A stretch of 64,000 bases of DNA from Gillisella taibaishanensis (GCF_001938985.1 NZ_MKIN01000024.1:124407-188406), one strand, 5' to 3'. Positions 17,619-27,048 are shown, counted from the first letter of the stretch. Numbers and translations are program-made. The notes: generated by a model not told the origin, from the letters alone.

Positions 17619-19238
17619 ATGACCACCATTCGCACCGCAATCGGTTTGATGAGCGGCACGTCGATGGACGGAATCGATGTTGCATTGGTCAGGACCGACG
17701 GTGTGTCGCAGGTCGAGCGCGGGCCGTTCCTGGGCGTGGCCTATGATGATGATTTCCGCCGCCGGCTGCGCCAGGGGCTTGAAGACGCTAAGGCGATCAC
17801 CGAGCGAAGTGAGCGGCCGGGGAGCCTTGCGGAGCTGGAACGGGATTTGACGCTGCGCCATGCCGATGCCGTGCGGGCCTTTCTTGCGGCAAACGGGCTG
17901 CGGCCGCGCGATATCGATGTTATCGGCTTCCACGGCCAGACGGTGCTGCACCGGCCCGATCAGGCCCTGACCGTGCAGATTGGCGATGGCGCGGCTTTGG
18001 CCCGCGAAACCGGCATCGATGTGGTCTATGACATGCGCGCCAATGACATGGTGCATGGCGGGCAGGGCGCGCCGCTGGTGCCTGCCTATCATGCAGCGCT
18101 CGCCGCGGCCTTGGGGGCTGACAGCTTGCCGGCTTGCTTCGTCAATATTGGCGGCATTTCCAACCTTACCTATATCGGCACTGATGGCGAGGTCGCCGCT
18201 TTCGACAGCGGGCCGGGCAATACGTTGATCGATCAATGGGTGGAGGCGCAGGCCGGGCTTGCTTTCGATGCCGGTGGCGCCATAGCCAGCCGGGGCAGGG
18301 TGCTGAAGCCGCTTGCGGATCGCTATCTCGATCATCCCTTTTTCACCGCCAATGTCAGGCGCTCGCTGGATCGTAACGATTTTTCGCCGCCCCGGCAGGG
18401 TGAGGCGAGCCTGGAGGATGGTGCCCGCACACTGGCCCATGTTGCGGCCGCATCCATCTTTGCCTCGGCCCGGCACCTACCTGAAAAGCCGAAAACCTAC
18501 GTGATCTGCGGCGGCGGCCGGTTGAATGCCGTCATCATGGGCGACCTTGCGGCTCTGGCGGAGCGTGAAGGCGCCGCGATCGTCAATGCCGACGACCTCG
18601 CGCTCGACGGCGATGCCATGGAGGCGGAGGCCTGGGGGTATCTCGCGGTACGCTCGCTGAAAGGCCTACCCCTGACCTTTCCCGGCACAACGGGCGTCCA
18701 GATGTCGGTCTCCGGCGGTGTCAGGCGCATGCCCATCGTGCTGGAGACGGAGCGTCTGCTGCTGACACCCTGGCGGCCCGGCGATGAGGCCCTGGTCTCG
18801 GCCTTGCACGGAACACCGGAAACCAGCCGCTTCGTCAGCACACGCTTGCCCTGGAGCTCGGCCTATGCGGCTGAGCGGATTGAAGGCTGGATGGATGAGT
18901 ATGAAGCGGGCAGCCTTGGTAAGCTGAAGCTTGTGGCGCGGGAAGACGGCCGCTTCATCGGCCGTGCCGGCTTTTCCTGGTCTAAGGAGAGCGGGGCCTA
19001 TGAGCTTGGCTATTCAATTTGTCAGGCGGAGTGGGGCAAGGGCTTTGCCACCGAGATCGCCAAGGGATTGGCGGCCTGGTTTTTTGCCCGGGAACTCGGC
19101 GAGCGATTTGTCGCCTTCGCCCATGTCGACAATGCCGCCTCGCTTGCCGTGTTGCGCAAGGCCGGCTTTCGCGAGACGGAGCAGCGAGATTATAAGGGCG
19201 CACCCTTCCAATTCTTCGAATGCGACATCGCCGGCTGA
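17619..19238 (+). CDS. anmK: Anhydro-N-acetylmuramic acid kinase fused to a GNAT acetyltransferase
   Basis: A 539-residue frame. Residues 1-370 are a full AnmK, which phosphorylates anhydro-MurNAc during murein recycling: [35 protein letters not shown] and C-G-G-G-R-L-N. It ends with the usual S-G-G-V. Residues 371-539 are a complete RimJ-type GNAT domain opening [13 protein letters not shown], with the acetyl-CoA loop W-G-K-G-F-A-T-E. A Met codon sits exactly at the junction (18729), so a separate GNAT start there is also possible. AnmK is normally about 370 residues and alone. Loss of the stop between two adjacent genes is the simplest explanation. Confidence 0.85.
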   Translation: MTTIRTAIGLMSGTSMDGIDVALVRTDGVSQVERGPFLGVAYDDDFRRRLRQGLEDAKAITERSERPGSLAELERDLTLRHADAVRAFLAANGLRPRDIDVIGFHGQTVLHRPDQALTVQIGDGAALARETGIDVVYDMRANDMVHGGQGAPLVPAYHAALAAALGADSLPACFVNIGGISNLTYIGTDGEVAAFDSGPGNTLIDQWVEAQAGLAFDAGGAIASRGRVLKPLADRYLDHPFFTANVRRSLDRNDFSPPRQGEASLEDGARTLAHVAAASIFASARHLPEKPKTYVICGGGRLNAVIMGDLAALAEREGAAIVNADDLALDGDAMEAEAWGYLAVRSLKGLPLTFPGTTGVQMSVSGGVRRMPIVLETERLLLTPWRPGDEALVSALHGTPETSRFVSTRLPWSSAYAAERIEGWMDEYEAGSLGKLKLVAREDGRFIGRAGFSWSKESGAYELGYSICQAEWGKGFATEIAKGLAAWFFARELGERFVAFAHVDNAASLAVLRKAGFRETEQRDYKGAPFQFFECDIAG

Positions 19239-19337
19239 TTTCTTGCCGCAATATGAACAGGGAAATCAGATTCCGTTCATGTGCCTTCGCTTATTCTCAC
19301 CTCATCGTTTCAGAGGAAACGTCTGAGGAGATTGAAG

Positions 19338-19601
19338 ATGAAAAAGTTTCTGGTCGCATGTCTGATCGGTATGGCAAGCATCACGGCGACGGCTGCCCCG
19401 TCTCTTGCGGACGATGTCAGGGTCATGGTCTATGACCGAGGCCACCATCCGGATCGCTACTATGGCCGCGACAATTACCGTCGCGATCACTACCGTGGTT
19501 TCGAGGGGCGCCGCCACTACCGCGAGCGTTGCCGCACCAAGCGCGTCCAGTACCGTCACCACGGCCGCTGGGTTAGCCGCACGACCACCGTCTGCCGCTA
19601 A
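19338..19601 (+). CDS. Small secreted Arg/His/Tyr-rich protein
   Basis: An 87-residue protein with a signal peptide (M-K-K-F-L-V-A-C-L-I-G..., likely cleaved after A-P-S-L-A). The mature part is very rich in Arg, His and Tyr (R-D-H-Y-R, R-R-H-Y-R-E-R) with two cysteines and a C-terminal R-T-T-T-V-C-R. ATG 19338 has GAGGAG upstream. Small periplasmic proteins of this kind are common in rhizobia, but I know no assigned function. The His richness could mean metal binding; that is speculation. Confidence 0.65.
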   Translation: MKKFLVACLIGMASITATAAPSLADDVRVMVYDRGHHPDRYYGRDNYRRDHYRGFEGRRHYRERCRTKRVQYRHHGRWVSRTTTVCR

Positions 19602-19773
19602 CAGTCCCCCCAATCGCCGCTGGCCGTCTGCAAATGGCGATGTCTGCGCTTCCGGTGCTCACGTACCTAAATACGCCCCGCTCCGGTTCTCGAAATCACC
19701 ATTTTCGCCAGGCCAGCAGCAATTCTTGAACAGACTGTAAGTGTTTGACGGAATAAACAAAGCTGAAAAGAAA

Positions 19774-19800
19774 AAAGCCGGATCAGATCGATCCGGCTTT
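19774..19800 (-). terminator. Intrinsic terminator of tRNA-Asn
   Basis: AAAGCCGGAT pairs with ATCCGGCTTT (10 bp). On the minus strand it is followed by TTTCTTTTC. It lies 28 bases past the tRNA 3' end. Confidence 0.8.
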
Positions 19801-19827
19801 GAAGTATCAGCTATTCAGCTGGAAATA

Positions 19828-19902
19828 TGGCTCCCCGGGCCGGATTCGAACCGGCGACCTGTCGATTAACAGTCGAATGCTCTACCGCTGAGCTACCAGG
19901 GA
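19828..19902 (-). tRNA. tRNA-Asn (GTT)
   Basis: The minus strand folds into a full cloverleaf of 75 bases including an encoded CCA. The acceptor stem is TCCCTGG / CCGGGGA with one T-G wobble, the D arm is GCTCAGCGGTAGAGC, the anticodon loop is CTGTTAA with anticodon GTT, and the T arm contains GGTTCGAATCC. No direct repeat of its 3' end is seen nearby, so there is no sign that it served as an integration site here. Confidence 0.97.
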
Positions 19903-20077
19903 ATGTTCCGTTCGGCGCGGTGTGAACCGCTTCCGTTGGTGTGAGTGGGCTTCTACTCAGGCTTTCGTGGTTTGCCAAGTCCCTTTTTGAAAAAAATGCG
20001 CCTCTTGTTTTGTTTTCCCCTCTTTCCCATCTGGAAGGAAGGGGAAGACTGAGCTCTGGCCCATGAAAGGTGACGAT

Positions 20078-20386
20078 ATGTCCGATAGAAAAACCAAATT
20101 CTATCATATGGATAGCGAGAATGGACGTTTGCGCCTCGGCCGCGTTAACCTGCCTATCCCGCAATCGCGCGGTGGTCGCATCGCAACCGGCGGCCTTTTG
20201 GTTGCCGGCGGCTGTCTGGGATTTTTGCCAGTGCTGGGTTTCTGGATGGTGCCGCTCGGCTTGGTCGTGCTCTCCCATGACGTCAGCTCGGTGCGACGCT
20301 TTCGCCGCAGGGCAGGCGTCAAGATCGGACGAATGCAGAAAGACGGCTGGACGCTGCGCCGCAAGCCGGGCGCCGATGCACAGTGA
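20078..20386 (+). CDS. Small membrane protein of unknown function
   Basis: A 102-residue protein with one long or two short hydrophobic segments (about 37-65: G-G-L-L-V-A-G-G-C-L-G-F-L-P-V-L-G) followed by a basic R-R-F-R-R-R tail. It is reminiscent of the PGPGW-type small transmembrane family but lacks the exact motif. ATG 20078 has GAAAGG upstream; ATG 20063 is an alternative. It is convergent with the sensor kinase. Confidence 0.65.
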   Translation: MSDRKTKFYHMDSENGRLRLGRVNLPIPQSRGGRIATGGLLVAGGCLGFLPVLGFWMVPLGLVVLSHDVSSVRRFRRRAGVKIGRMQKDGWTLRRKPGADAQ

Positions 20387-20423
20387 CGATGGATTATTTG
20401 CTTACCGGGCTCACGCCTGCAGC

Positions 20424-21971
20424 TCAGGCGAAATAGCGCCTCTTCGGCTCCACAGCCTGCGTACCTTCGACGGCCGGCAGGGTTTGCAGCACGCGCTTGG
20501 CCGGCAGGATGGCGATGACTTCAGTGCCTTCGCGCAGCTTCGACTTCAGCTTGAATTCGCCGCCATGCTTGGCGAGAATCGCCTGCACGATCGGAAGACC
20601 GAGCCCGGTGCCCTGTTCGGCGCTCTTGATGGCGATCGAGCCTTGCCCGAAAGCCGAAAGCACCACCGGGATTTCCTCCTCGGCGATGCCTGGACCATTG
20701 TCCTTGATCGATACGTATTGCCCGCCACCGACCGTCCATCCGACCTTGACGAGGATCTCTCCCCCAGGCGGTGTGAATTTCACCGCATTGGACAGAAGGT
20801 TCAGCACCACTTGCCGCAGCGCCTTTTCATCGGCCCACAGGGCGGGCAGGCTGGTTTCGGATTGCTGGCTGATGGCGATATCCTTGGCCTTGGCGCGCAA
20901 CTGCACCATGCCGACGCAATCGTCGGTGACCTCAAGCAAGGAGACCGACTCTTCGGAAAGATCGTATTTGCCAGCTTCGATTCGCGAGAGATCCAGAATT
21001 TCGTTGATCAGGTTCAGCAGATGCTGGCCGGAACGGTGGATGTCTCCGGAATATTCCTTGTAGAGCGGATTGTTGAGCGGCCCGAGCACTTCATGGGCCA
21101 TCACTTCGGAAAAGCCGAGGATCGCGTTGAGCGGTGTGCGCAACTCATGCGACATAGACGCCAGAAAGCGGGATTTGGCCATATTGGCTTCTTCCGCACG
21201 TCGCCGAGCTTCGTCCGACATGGACTTGGCAACTTCCAGTTCGGCGATCAGGTCATCCTTTTCGCTCTGATAGGAAATGAGTTTCAGGTTGGAGAGATAG
21301 AGCCGGCCGGTGATATAGATGAAAAACAGCACCGCAGCCGTGAAGGCCAGCGCAAACCCGAGCTCTTCGACCCGCTGCGACAGGATTGCCTGCGCCGACA
21401 GCGTCAGAATAACCGGCGTGAAGGCGGAGAGCACCGCCTGGCGCAGCAGAATATTGGTCATCGCCGTCGTGCACAGCACTACCAGCAGCACCGCGCCCTT
21501 GAGCAGCAGCGTATTCGTGGGACCACAGGCGTCGCAGGCCTCTATCCCAAAGGCAGCCCAGCAGCAGCCCATAGCGATGTGGCCAGCCAGCAGCGCGTGG
21601 CGCCAGCGCTCCTGACGGCTGGAGGTGGGAATGCGTTTAGCGGCCTTGCGAATCAGCAGGATGTTCATCGCATGAACGCTGAGCGTCAGCAGCGCCCAGA
21701 AGATGTAAAGCGGGTTGCCCGAGAGATAGGCGGACAGTCCGGCGCTGATGATCGTGATGAAGGGCGTTATGGCGGCGCCGTGCAGGCTCGCCTGCGCATG
21801 CATGACCAGAAGTTCTTTTTCGAAGGCAGGGGTGCCGCCATGGGAGGAATGCAGGCGTTCTCTGGTCGTGCGCACGGCTTTCGCCGCCGCATGGCTGCGG
21901 TGGCCACGCGAGAGGTCGACAACATTCTTGTCGGCAGAGTTTGAGACGCCGTTACCCATGATCGGTTGCAT
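20424..21971 (-). CDS. Membrane sensor histidine kinase (PleC/PdhS-like)
   Basis: A 515-residue kinase with several N-terminal membrane helices (about 70-255), a linker coiled coil (E-A-R-R-R-A-E-E-A-N-M-A-K-S-R-F) and an H-box S-H-E-L-R-T-P-L-N-A-I-L-G-F-S-E. The HATPase domain follows, with N-L-L-S-N-A-V-K-F-T, D-N-G-P-G-I and G-T-G-L-G-L-P. The H-box and linker are of the PleC/DivJ/PdhS type, which in rhizobia feeds the DivK-CtrA cell-cycle pathway; the specific member cannot be decided here. No response regulator is adjacent. The start is uncertain: ATG 21971 has a weak GGA, GTG 22001 and ATG 21959 are alternatives. Confidence 0.82.
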   Translation of the reverse strand: MQPIMGNGVSNSADKNVVDLSRGHRSHAAAKAVRTTRERLHSSHGGTPAFEKELLVMHAQASLHGAAITPFITIISAGLSAYLSGNPLYIFWALLTLSVHAMNILLIRKAAKRIPTSSRQERWRHALLAGHIAMGCCWAAFGIEACDACGPTNTLLLKGAVLLVVLCTTAMTNILLRQAVLSAFTPVILTLSAQAILSQRVEELGFALAFTAAVLFFIYITGRLYLSNLKLISYQSEKDDLIAELEVAKSMSDEARRRAEEANMAKSRFLASMSHELRTPLNAILGFSEVMAHEVLGPLNNPLYKEYSGDIHRSGQHLLNLINEILDLSRIEAGKYDLSEESVSLLEVTDDCVGMVQLRAKAKDIAISQQSETSLPALWADEKALRQVVLNLLSNAVKFTPPGGEILVKVGWTVGGGQYVSIKDNGPGIAEEEIPVVLSAFGQGSIAIKSAEQGTGLGLPIVQAILAKHGGEFKLKSKLREGTEVIAILPAKRVLQTLPAVEGTQAVEPKRRYFA

Positions 21972-22079
21972 TTTTTCCGCGGTCCGTCTCAGACTAGCCA
22001 CGAAGTCTTAAGAGTTACTTTCCGGAAAGGTTTTATTTGCCATTCTCGGATACCGGCTGTTATCGAAAAGGGCCAGATT

Positions 22080-22601
22080 GTGACAAGCACGCATCGGATC
22101 ATTGCCGTCGCCTTTGCCTGCCTCGTCCTGGCCGGTGCAATGGCGCTGGCTTTCTGGCCAAAAAAACAGCCGGTTTTTGACGGACCGTTCGTTATCGCCG
22201 ACGGGGAAACCCTTGTGACCAACGGCCAGCGGTTGCAATTGAAGGGGCTTGACGCACCCGAGATCGGCCAACGTTGCCGTGGCGAAGACGGCTCGGCCCG
22301 TCTGTGCGGCGCGCAGGCACGCTTCGGGCTCGCTCAGCGTATGGCACAGGCCGGCGTGGTCTGCGAAGGGGAGCAGGTTAGCGAAAGCGACCGCATTCTG
22401 GTGACCTGCAGCGCCAAGGGGCACGATGTCGGCGCCGATATGGTCCGCTCGGGCCTGGTATTGAACGCCGGTGGCTATGAAGCCGAGGAAAAGGACGCTC
22501 AAAACAACAAGCGCGGCTTATGGGCTGGTGCCTTCGACCGGCCGGAGGAGTGGCGCCGGCTGCATCCGCGCACGGATATCATGCGCAGGCAGGACGATTA
22601 A
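22080..22601 (+). CDS. Membrane-anchored or secreted thermonuclease-fold (SNase-like) protein
   Basis: A 173-residue protein with an N-terminal hydrophobic segment (about 6-24) and an SNase-type OB-fold: V-I-A-D-G-E-T-L-V, then L-K-G-L-D-A-P-E-I-G, and R-G-L-W-A-G-A-F near the end. The family cuts nucleic acids with Ca2+, but the arginine and glutamate catalytic set is only partly visible, so activity is uncertain. The start is taken as GTG 22080, which has AAGGG eight bases upstream; earlier codons would put unrelated residues before the signal. The next gene follows without a gap. Confidence 0.7.
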   Translation: MTSTHRIIAVAFACLVLAGAMALAFWPKKQPVFDGPFVIADGETLVTNGQRLQLKGLDAPEIGQRCRGEDGSARLCGAQARFGLAQRMAQAGVVCEGEQVSESDRILVTCSAKGHDVGADMVRSGLVLNAGGYEAEEKDAQNNKRGLWAGAFDRPEEWRRLHPRTDIMRRQDD

Positions 22602-23237
22602 TTGACGAAGGCGCCAATCATTGACCCACAAGTCTTGGCGGCAACCATCCGTGCCTGCCGGATCTGTCGGGACTGCCCGAGCCAGCCGCAGCCTCTGCCG
22701 CATGAGCCGCGGCCCGTGGTCGTCATGTCGTCCGTGGCGCGCATCCTGATTGCCGGGCAGGCGCCGGGCAAACGGGTGCATGAGACAGGCCTACCGTTCA
22801 ACGATGCCTCGGGCGATCGGCTGCGGCAGTGGCTGGGCGTCGATAGAGACCAGTTCTACGATAGCGACAGCTTTGCCATCCTGCCGATGGGTTTCTGCTT
22901 CCCTGGATATAATGCTGATGGCCATGATCTGCCGCCTCGTCGCGAATGCGCGCCGCAGTGGCGGGAGGCAGCCATGGCGGCCATGCCGCAGGTGGAATTG
23001 ATCCTTGCCATTGGTCAATATGCGCAGGCCTGGCATCTCGGGGAGTTCCGCAGGCCGACCCTCAACGAGACGGTGGCGAACTGGCGCGAGCAATTGCTGG
23101 CCAATCGCGAGGGGCCAAAGATCCTGCCGCTACCGCATCCAAGCTGGCGCAACAGCGGCTGGCTGCGGCGCAATCCCTGGTTTGAGGCGGAATTACTACC
23201 CGTTCTCAAAAAGGAAGTGGATCATTGTCTCAGGTGA
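22602..23237 (+). CDS. Uracil-DNA glycosylase superfamily protein
   Basis: A 211-residue protein. N-terminal cysteines in C-R-I-C-R-D-C, the G-Q-A-P-G loop (motif 1 of family 4-like glycosylases), a G-L-P-F-N-D-A-S-G-D-R-L segment and a C-terminal L-P-H-P-S-W-R-N (motif 2 with its His) place it in the UDG superfamily. The exact subfamily and base specificity are not clear. It starts at TTG 22602 directly after the preceding stop, with AGGA seven bases upstream, so it is probably coupled to the SNase-like gene. Confidence 0.78.
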   Translation: MTKAPIIDPQVLAATIRACRICRDCPSQPQPLPHEPRPVVVMSSVARILIAGQAPGKRVHETGLPFNDASGDRLRQWLGVDRDQFYDSDSFAILPMGFCFPGYNADGHDLPPRRECAPQWREAAMAAMPQVELILAIGQYAQAWHLGEFRRPTLNETVANWREQLLANREGPKILPLPHPSWRNSGWLRRNPWFEAELLPVLKKEVDHCLR

Positions 23238-23290
23238 AAGCATTTTGCTTTCGTTTGCCGAATTATGCGCTATACCGGAAAAAAATTTCA

Positions 23291-23791
23291 ATGGTGTCGC
23301 TCATGGATCGTCTGGACCGTAAAATTCTGCGAATCTTGCAGGAGGATTCCACTCTTGCCGTTGCCGACCTCGCCAAGAAGGTTGGCCTTTCCACTACGCC
23401 CTGCTGGCGGCGTATTCAGAAGATGGAAGAAGATGGCGTGATCAAGCGCCGTGTGGCGCTGCTGGATCCAGTCAAGGTCAACACCAAGGTTACGGTTTTC
23501 GTGTCCGTGCGCACAAATACGCACTCCATCGAATGGTTGAAGCGCTTTTCGGAAGTGGTTGCCGAATTTCCCGAAGTGGTTGAATTTTACCGCATGAGCG
23601 GCGATGTCGATTATCTGCTGCGGGTGGTCGTGCCTGACATCGGCGCCTATGACGCCTTCTACAAGCGGCTGATCGCCAAGATCGAGATCCGCGACGTCTC
23701 CTCGGCCTTTGCCATGGAGCAGATCAAATACACGACAGAACTGCCGCTCGACTACATGATGCTGGATAATAACAAGTCCGGCGAAGAGTGA
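23291..23791 (+). CDS. Lrp/AsnC-family transcriptional regulator
   Basis: A 166-residue regulator. The N-terminal helix-turn-helix (about residues 8-50) reads L-D-R-K-I-L-R-I-L-Q-E-D then L-A-K-K-V-G-L-S-T-T-P-C-W-R-R-I. The C-terminal RAM ligand-sensing domain has V-V-E-F-Y-R-M-S-G-D-V-D-Y-L-L. Such proteins respond to amino acids; the ligand and targets are unknown. ATG 23291 is used; a second Met lies 12 bases later. A hairpin at 23796-23820 follows. Confidence 0.9.
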   Translation: MVSLMDRLDRKILRILQEDSTLAVADLAKKVGLSTTPCWRRIQKMEEDGVIKRRVALLDPVKVNTKVTVFVSVRTNTHSIEWLKRFSEVVAEFPEVVEFYRMSGDVDYLLRVVVPDIGAYDAFYKRLIAKIEIRDVSSAFAMEQIKYTTELPLDYMMLDNNKSGEE

Positions 23792-23795
23792 TTTA

Positions 23796-23820
23796 AGGGA
23801 GCCTGAAGACCAGGCTCCCT
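23796..23820. terminator. Hairpin between convergent Lrp and dehydrogenase genes
   Basis: AGGGAGCCTG pairs perfectly with CAGGCTCCCT across a 5-base loop. There is no long T run on either strand; its location between two convergent genes suits a shared terminator. Confidence 0.6.
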
Positions 23821-23827
23821 GACGCCA

Positions 23828-24697
23828 TTACTTCTCCAGCCGCGCCAGCAGGGACGACGTATCCCAGCGATTGCCGCCAAGTTTCTGAACATCGCCGTAG
23901 AACTGGTCGACCAGTGCCGTCAGCGGCAGGGTGGCGCCATTGCTCTTGGCTTCATTGAGCACGATGCCAAGATCCTTGCGCATCCAGTCGACCGCAAAGC
24001 CGAAATCATATTTGCCCACGGCCATGGTCTTGTGGCGGTTTTCCATCTGCCAGGAGCCGGCGGCGCCCTTGGAAATCACCTCCACCACTTTTTCGATGTC
24101 GAGGCCGGCCTTTTTACCGAAATGCACGGCTTCCGCCAGGCCCTGAACGATACCGGCGATGCAGATCTGGTTCATCATCTTGGTGAGCTGGCCGGAGCCG
24201 GCGGGGCCCATCAGTCCGATCATCCGCGCATAGGCCTCAATCACCGGCCGCGCCTTTTCAAACACCGCTTCGTCGCCGCCGCACATGACCGTCAATACGC
24301 CGTTTTCGGCGCCGGCCTGGCCGCCGGACACAGGCGCGTCTACAAAGCCGAAGCCCTTTGCCTTGGCAGTCTCGTCAAGTTCGCGGGCGACATCGGCTGA
24401 GGCCGTCGTGTTGTCGATGAGCACGGCACCCGGCTTCATGCCGGCGAATACGCCATCGGCACCCATCGTGACAGAGCGCAGGTCATCGTCATTGCCGACA
24501 CAGGTGAAGACGAAATCGGCATCCTTGGCAGCTTCGGCGGGCGTCTTGCCGAAAGCGCCGCCATGTTCCGCCACCCAGGCCTCGGCCTTGGCAGTCGTTC
24601 TGTTGTAGACCGTTACGTCATGGTTGCCCTTTGCCTTCAAATGCCCGGCCATGGGATAGCCCATGACGCCCAATCCGATGAATGCAACTTTAGCCAT
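23828..24697 (-). CDS. 3-hydroxyisobutyrate dehydrogenase-type beta-hydroxyacid dehydrogenase
   Basis: A 289-residue NAD(P)-dependent dehydrogenase. The N-terminal Rossmann motif is F-I-G-L-G-V-M-G-Y-P-M-A-G-H-L. The substrate-binding D-A-P-V-S-G-G-Q-A-G-A segment (about 121-131) and the catalytic Lys in K-M-M-N-Q are those of the 3-hydroxyisobutyrate/tartronate semialdehyde reductase family. The substrate cannot be fixed from sequence. ATG 24697 has AGGAGA at the right distance; the frame is open further upstream, but only over the XRE gene in another frame. Confidence 0.85.
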   Translation of the reverse strand: MAKVAFIGLGVMGYPMAGHLKAKGNHDVTVYNRTTAKAEAWVAEHGGAFGKTPAEAAKDADFVFTCVGNDDDLRSVTMGADGVFAGMKPGAVLIDNTTASADVARELDETAKAKGFGFVDAPVSGGQAGAENGVLTVMCGGDEAVFEKARPVIEAYARMIGLMGPAGSGQLTKMMNQICIAGIVQGLAEAVHFGKKAGLDIEKVVEVISKGAAGSWQMENRHKTMAVGKYDFGFAVDWMRKDLGIVLNEAKSNGATLPLTALVDQFYGDVQKLGGNRWDTSSLLARLEK

Positions 24698-24749
24698 GCC
24701 TGTCTCCTGCTTATGTGCGTCGCTTATTGATCTGAGCCGTCGCGGGCCG

Positions 24750-25115
24750 CTAGGCCCCGGATTTCCTGTCGTCATCAGGTGGAGTAGTGGAATTTTCCCG
24801 GTGAGGAAAGCGCGGAGCGCTGCTCGCCTGTCTATTCTGCGGATCGGCCTCATCACTTTTCCGTCCGGCGGTGGCGCAAAGGCACAGGCCGGAATCGGGC
24901 ACATGCACGAATTGAGCACCGCCATCTTCCAGCGCATGCCGAAGCTGCTCGGCTGTACTGCGATGAATATCGTGCCGCTCGCCCTCGTAGTCACGGATCG
25001 TGCTGCGCGAGACATCGGAATGCGCCGCCAACTCGGTCTGAGTCCAATCGAGAAGGCCTCGCGCCGCCCGGCAGAGGGCCGGGCTTAAAATACCGCTCTT
25101 GTCGCCTTGACCCAT
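24750..25115 (-). CDS. XRE-family helix-turn-helix protein
   Basis: A 121-residue protein. Residues about 12-65 form a Cro/C1-type helix-turn-helix: R-A-A-R-G-L-L-D-W-T-Q-T-E-L-A, then S-R-S-T-I-R-D-Y-E-G. The C-terminal half is polar and looks unstructured. It ends 52 bases before the dehydrogenase start on the same strand, so the two may share a transcript and it may regulate it. It is divergent from the antiporter gene at 25199. Confidence 0.78.
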   Translation of the reverse strand: MGQGDKSGILSPALCRAARGLLDWTQTELAAHSDVSRSTIRDYEGERHDIHRSTAEQLRHALEDGGAQFVHVPDSGLCLCATAGRKSDEADPQNRQASSAPRFPHRENSTTPPDDDRKSGA

Positions 25116-25198
25116 CTTTGTATTCTGCCCATATTGGTCAACATTAGCATGTTATAGCGCCTTTGCTGACTTTTTCCAGACACCAAAAAGGAATTTTG

Positions 25199-27031
25199 AT
25201 GCCTCATGACACACCCTTGATTTCAACGATTGTCGGCGGCCTGGTGCTCGCCTTTATATTTGGTGTCGTTGCTCATCGGTTGAAGATGCCGCCTCTGGTT
25301 GGCTATCTCTTTGCAGGCATTCTGGTTGGACCGCATACCCCGGGCTACGTCGCGGACCAAAATCTTGCGCCGGAACTGGCTGAAATCGGGGTTATTCTCC
25401 TGATGTTTGGCGTCGGGCTGCATTTTTCCCTGAAGGATCTACTCTCCGTCCGCTTTATCGCCGTGCCCGGCGCCATCGTTCAGATCGGGGTCGCGACGCT
25501 GCTTGGGCTGGGTATGGGACATTTGCTGGGCTGGTCCATCGGCGGAGGTCTTGTGTTTGGCCTGGCGCTTTCGGTGGCCTCCACGGTGGTGCTGCTGAAA
25601 GCTTTGCAAGAGCGGCGTATTGTGGAGACGGATCGCGGCAAGATCGCCGTCGGCTGGCTGATTGTCGAAGATCTGGCCATGGTGCTGGCATTGGTGCTGA
25701 TCCCCGCACTTGCCAACAGCCCCGAGGGGGCCGCACATACCGATCCTGTATCGGTGACGCTTCAGAATTTGATCGGTGTGGATTTGGGCGTCAGTGGTGC
25801 CATTGGGCTGACCCTGCTCAAAGTGGCGCTGTTTGTCGGTGTTATGCTGGTGTTTGGCCGTCGGATCATTCCGTGGATCCTGCACCGCATGGCCCATACC
25901 GGTTCACGGGAGCTGTTCCGGCTCGGCGTTCTGGCTATTGCGCTTGGTGTAGCCTTTGGTGCGGCAAAGCTGTTCGGCGTTTCGCTGGCGCTGGGGGCGT
26001 TTTTCGCGGGCATGGTGCTGTCTGAAAGCGAATTGTCGAATCGTGCCGCGCAGGAAACCCTGCCGCTGCGCGATGCCTTTGCCGTGCTGTTTTTCGTATC
26101 CGTCGGCATGATGTTCGACCCGGCGATCATCCTGTCCAATCCTTGGCTCATCCTGGGTACTGTATCGATCATCATCGTCGGCAAGTCGATTGCGGCCTTC
26201 CTGATCGTGCTGGCCTTCCGCAAGAGCACGGCTACGGCCCTGACGATTTCTGCCAGTCTTGCCCAGATCGGCGAGTTTTCCTTCATCCTCGCGGAACTCG
26301 GCACGGGCCTGAACCTGCTGCCGGAACAAGGCCGTGATCTGATCCTGGCCGGCGCGATCATTTCCATCCTCTTCAATCCCGTCATGTTCTATCTCTGCGA
26401 CCGTATCCGGCCTTGGCTCGAAGCGCGGATCGATCCGCCACTGCGGGTTGTGACGCCTGACATGGCGGTGGCAGGCGAGAACGGAGAGCCCGCTGCGACG
26501 ACGGGTGCTCCTGTCTCCGATGGCAGGGTATCCACCGGGTCTGATAATCGGCAGGATGCCCATGTGGTGACATCCGCAGGCCAGGAGGGCGATGTCGTGC
26601 ACAGCAGCCTGACAGGCCACGCGGTCGTGGTCGGGTATGGACGGGTCGGCAAAATCCTGGTGTCCAATCTCAAGGCGGCGGGCATCCCGATCCTCGTCAT
26701 CGAGGATTCCGAGCAGCGGGTTGCCGCCGTGATGGAACAGGGGATCGACGTAATCGGCGGCAATGCCACCTCGGAACGAGTTCTGAAACTCGCCAATCTC
26801 GAAGCGGCAAAAAGTATCTCCGTCGCCATCCCTGATGTATTCGAGGCGGGCAATGTTATCGCCATGGCCAATGCCACCAATCCGGGCTTGCTGGTTTTGG
26901 GTCGCGCCCATTCCGACGCCGAGATCGAGCATCTGCTGAAATTGGGAGCCGACACGGTCATCATGGGCGAGAGAGAAATTGCCAATGGCATGTTGAACAG
27001 GCTCAACCAGATCCACTTCGGAACCGTCTGA
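25199..27031 (+). CDS. CPA2-family cation:proton antiporter with RCK domain (YbaL/KefB-like)
   Basis: A 610-residue protein. Residues about 5-400 form the 12-helix Na+/H+-exchanger-type membrane domain (P-P-L-V-G-Y-L-F-A-G-I-L-V-G-P-H at the start). A variable polar linker rich in Gly, Ala and Asp spans about 420-475. A TrkA-N (RCK) domain beginning V-V-V-G-Y-G-R-V-G-K-I-L binds NAD(H). It should exchange K+ or Na+ for protons across the inner membrane. ATG 25199 has AAGGA upstream. Confidence 0.88.
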   Translation: MPHDTPLISTIVGGLVLAFIFGVVAHRLKMPPLVGYLFAGILVGPHTPGYVADQNLAPELAEIGVILLMFGVGLHFSLKDLLSVRFIAVPGAIVQIGVATLLGLGMGHLLGWSIGGGLVFGLALSVASTVVLLKALQERRIVETDRGKIAVGWLIVEDLAMVLALVLIPALANSPEGAAHTDPVSVTLQNLIGVDLGVSGAIGLTLLKVALFVGVMLVFGRRIIPWILHRMAHTGSRELFRLGVLAIALGVAFGAAKLFGVSLALGAFFAGMVLSESELSNRAAQETLPLRDAFAVLFFVSVGMMFDPAIILSNPWLILGTVSIIIVGKSIAAFLIVLAFRKSTATALTISASLAQIGEFSFILAELGTGLNLLPEQGRDLILAGAIISILFNPVMFYLCDRIRPWLEARIDPPLRVVTPDMAVAGENGEPAATTGAPVSDGRVSTGSDNRQDAHVVTSAGQEGDVVHSSLTGHAVVVGYGRVGKILVSNLKAAGIPILVIEDSEQRVAAVMEQGIDVIGGNATSERVLKLANLEAAKSISVAIPDVFEAGNVIAMANATNPGLLVLGRAHSDAEIEHLLKLGADTVIMGEREIANGMLNRLNQIHFGTV

Positions 27032-27048
27032 GAGCGAGAGCGGCCGGT

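Noticed and set aside
19828-19902. tRNA-Asn as integration site of a mobile element
   Set aside because: No integrase gene and no repeat of the tRNA 3' end was seen in the flanking sequence.
20070-21944. Long open frame of 624 codons on the plus strand
   Set aside because: It is antisense to a sensor kinase whose H-box and ATP-binding motifs are clear; its own sequence has no motif and unusual composition.
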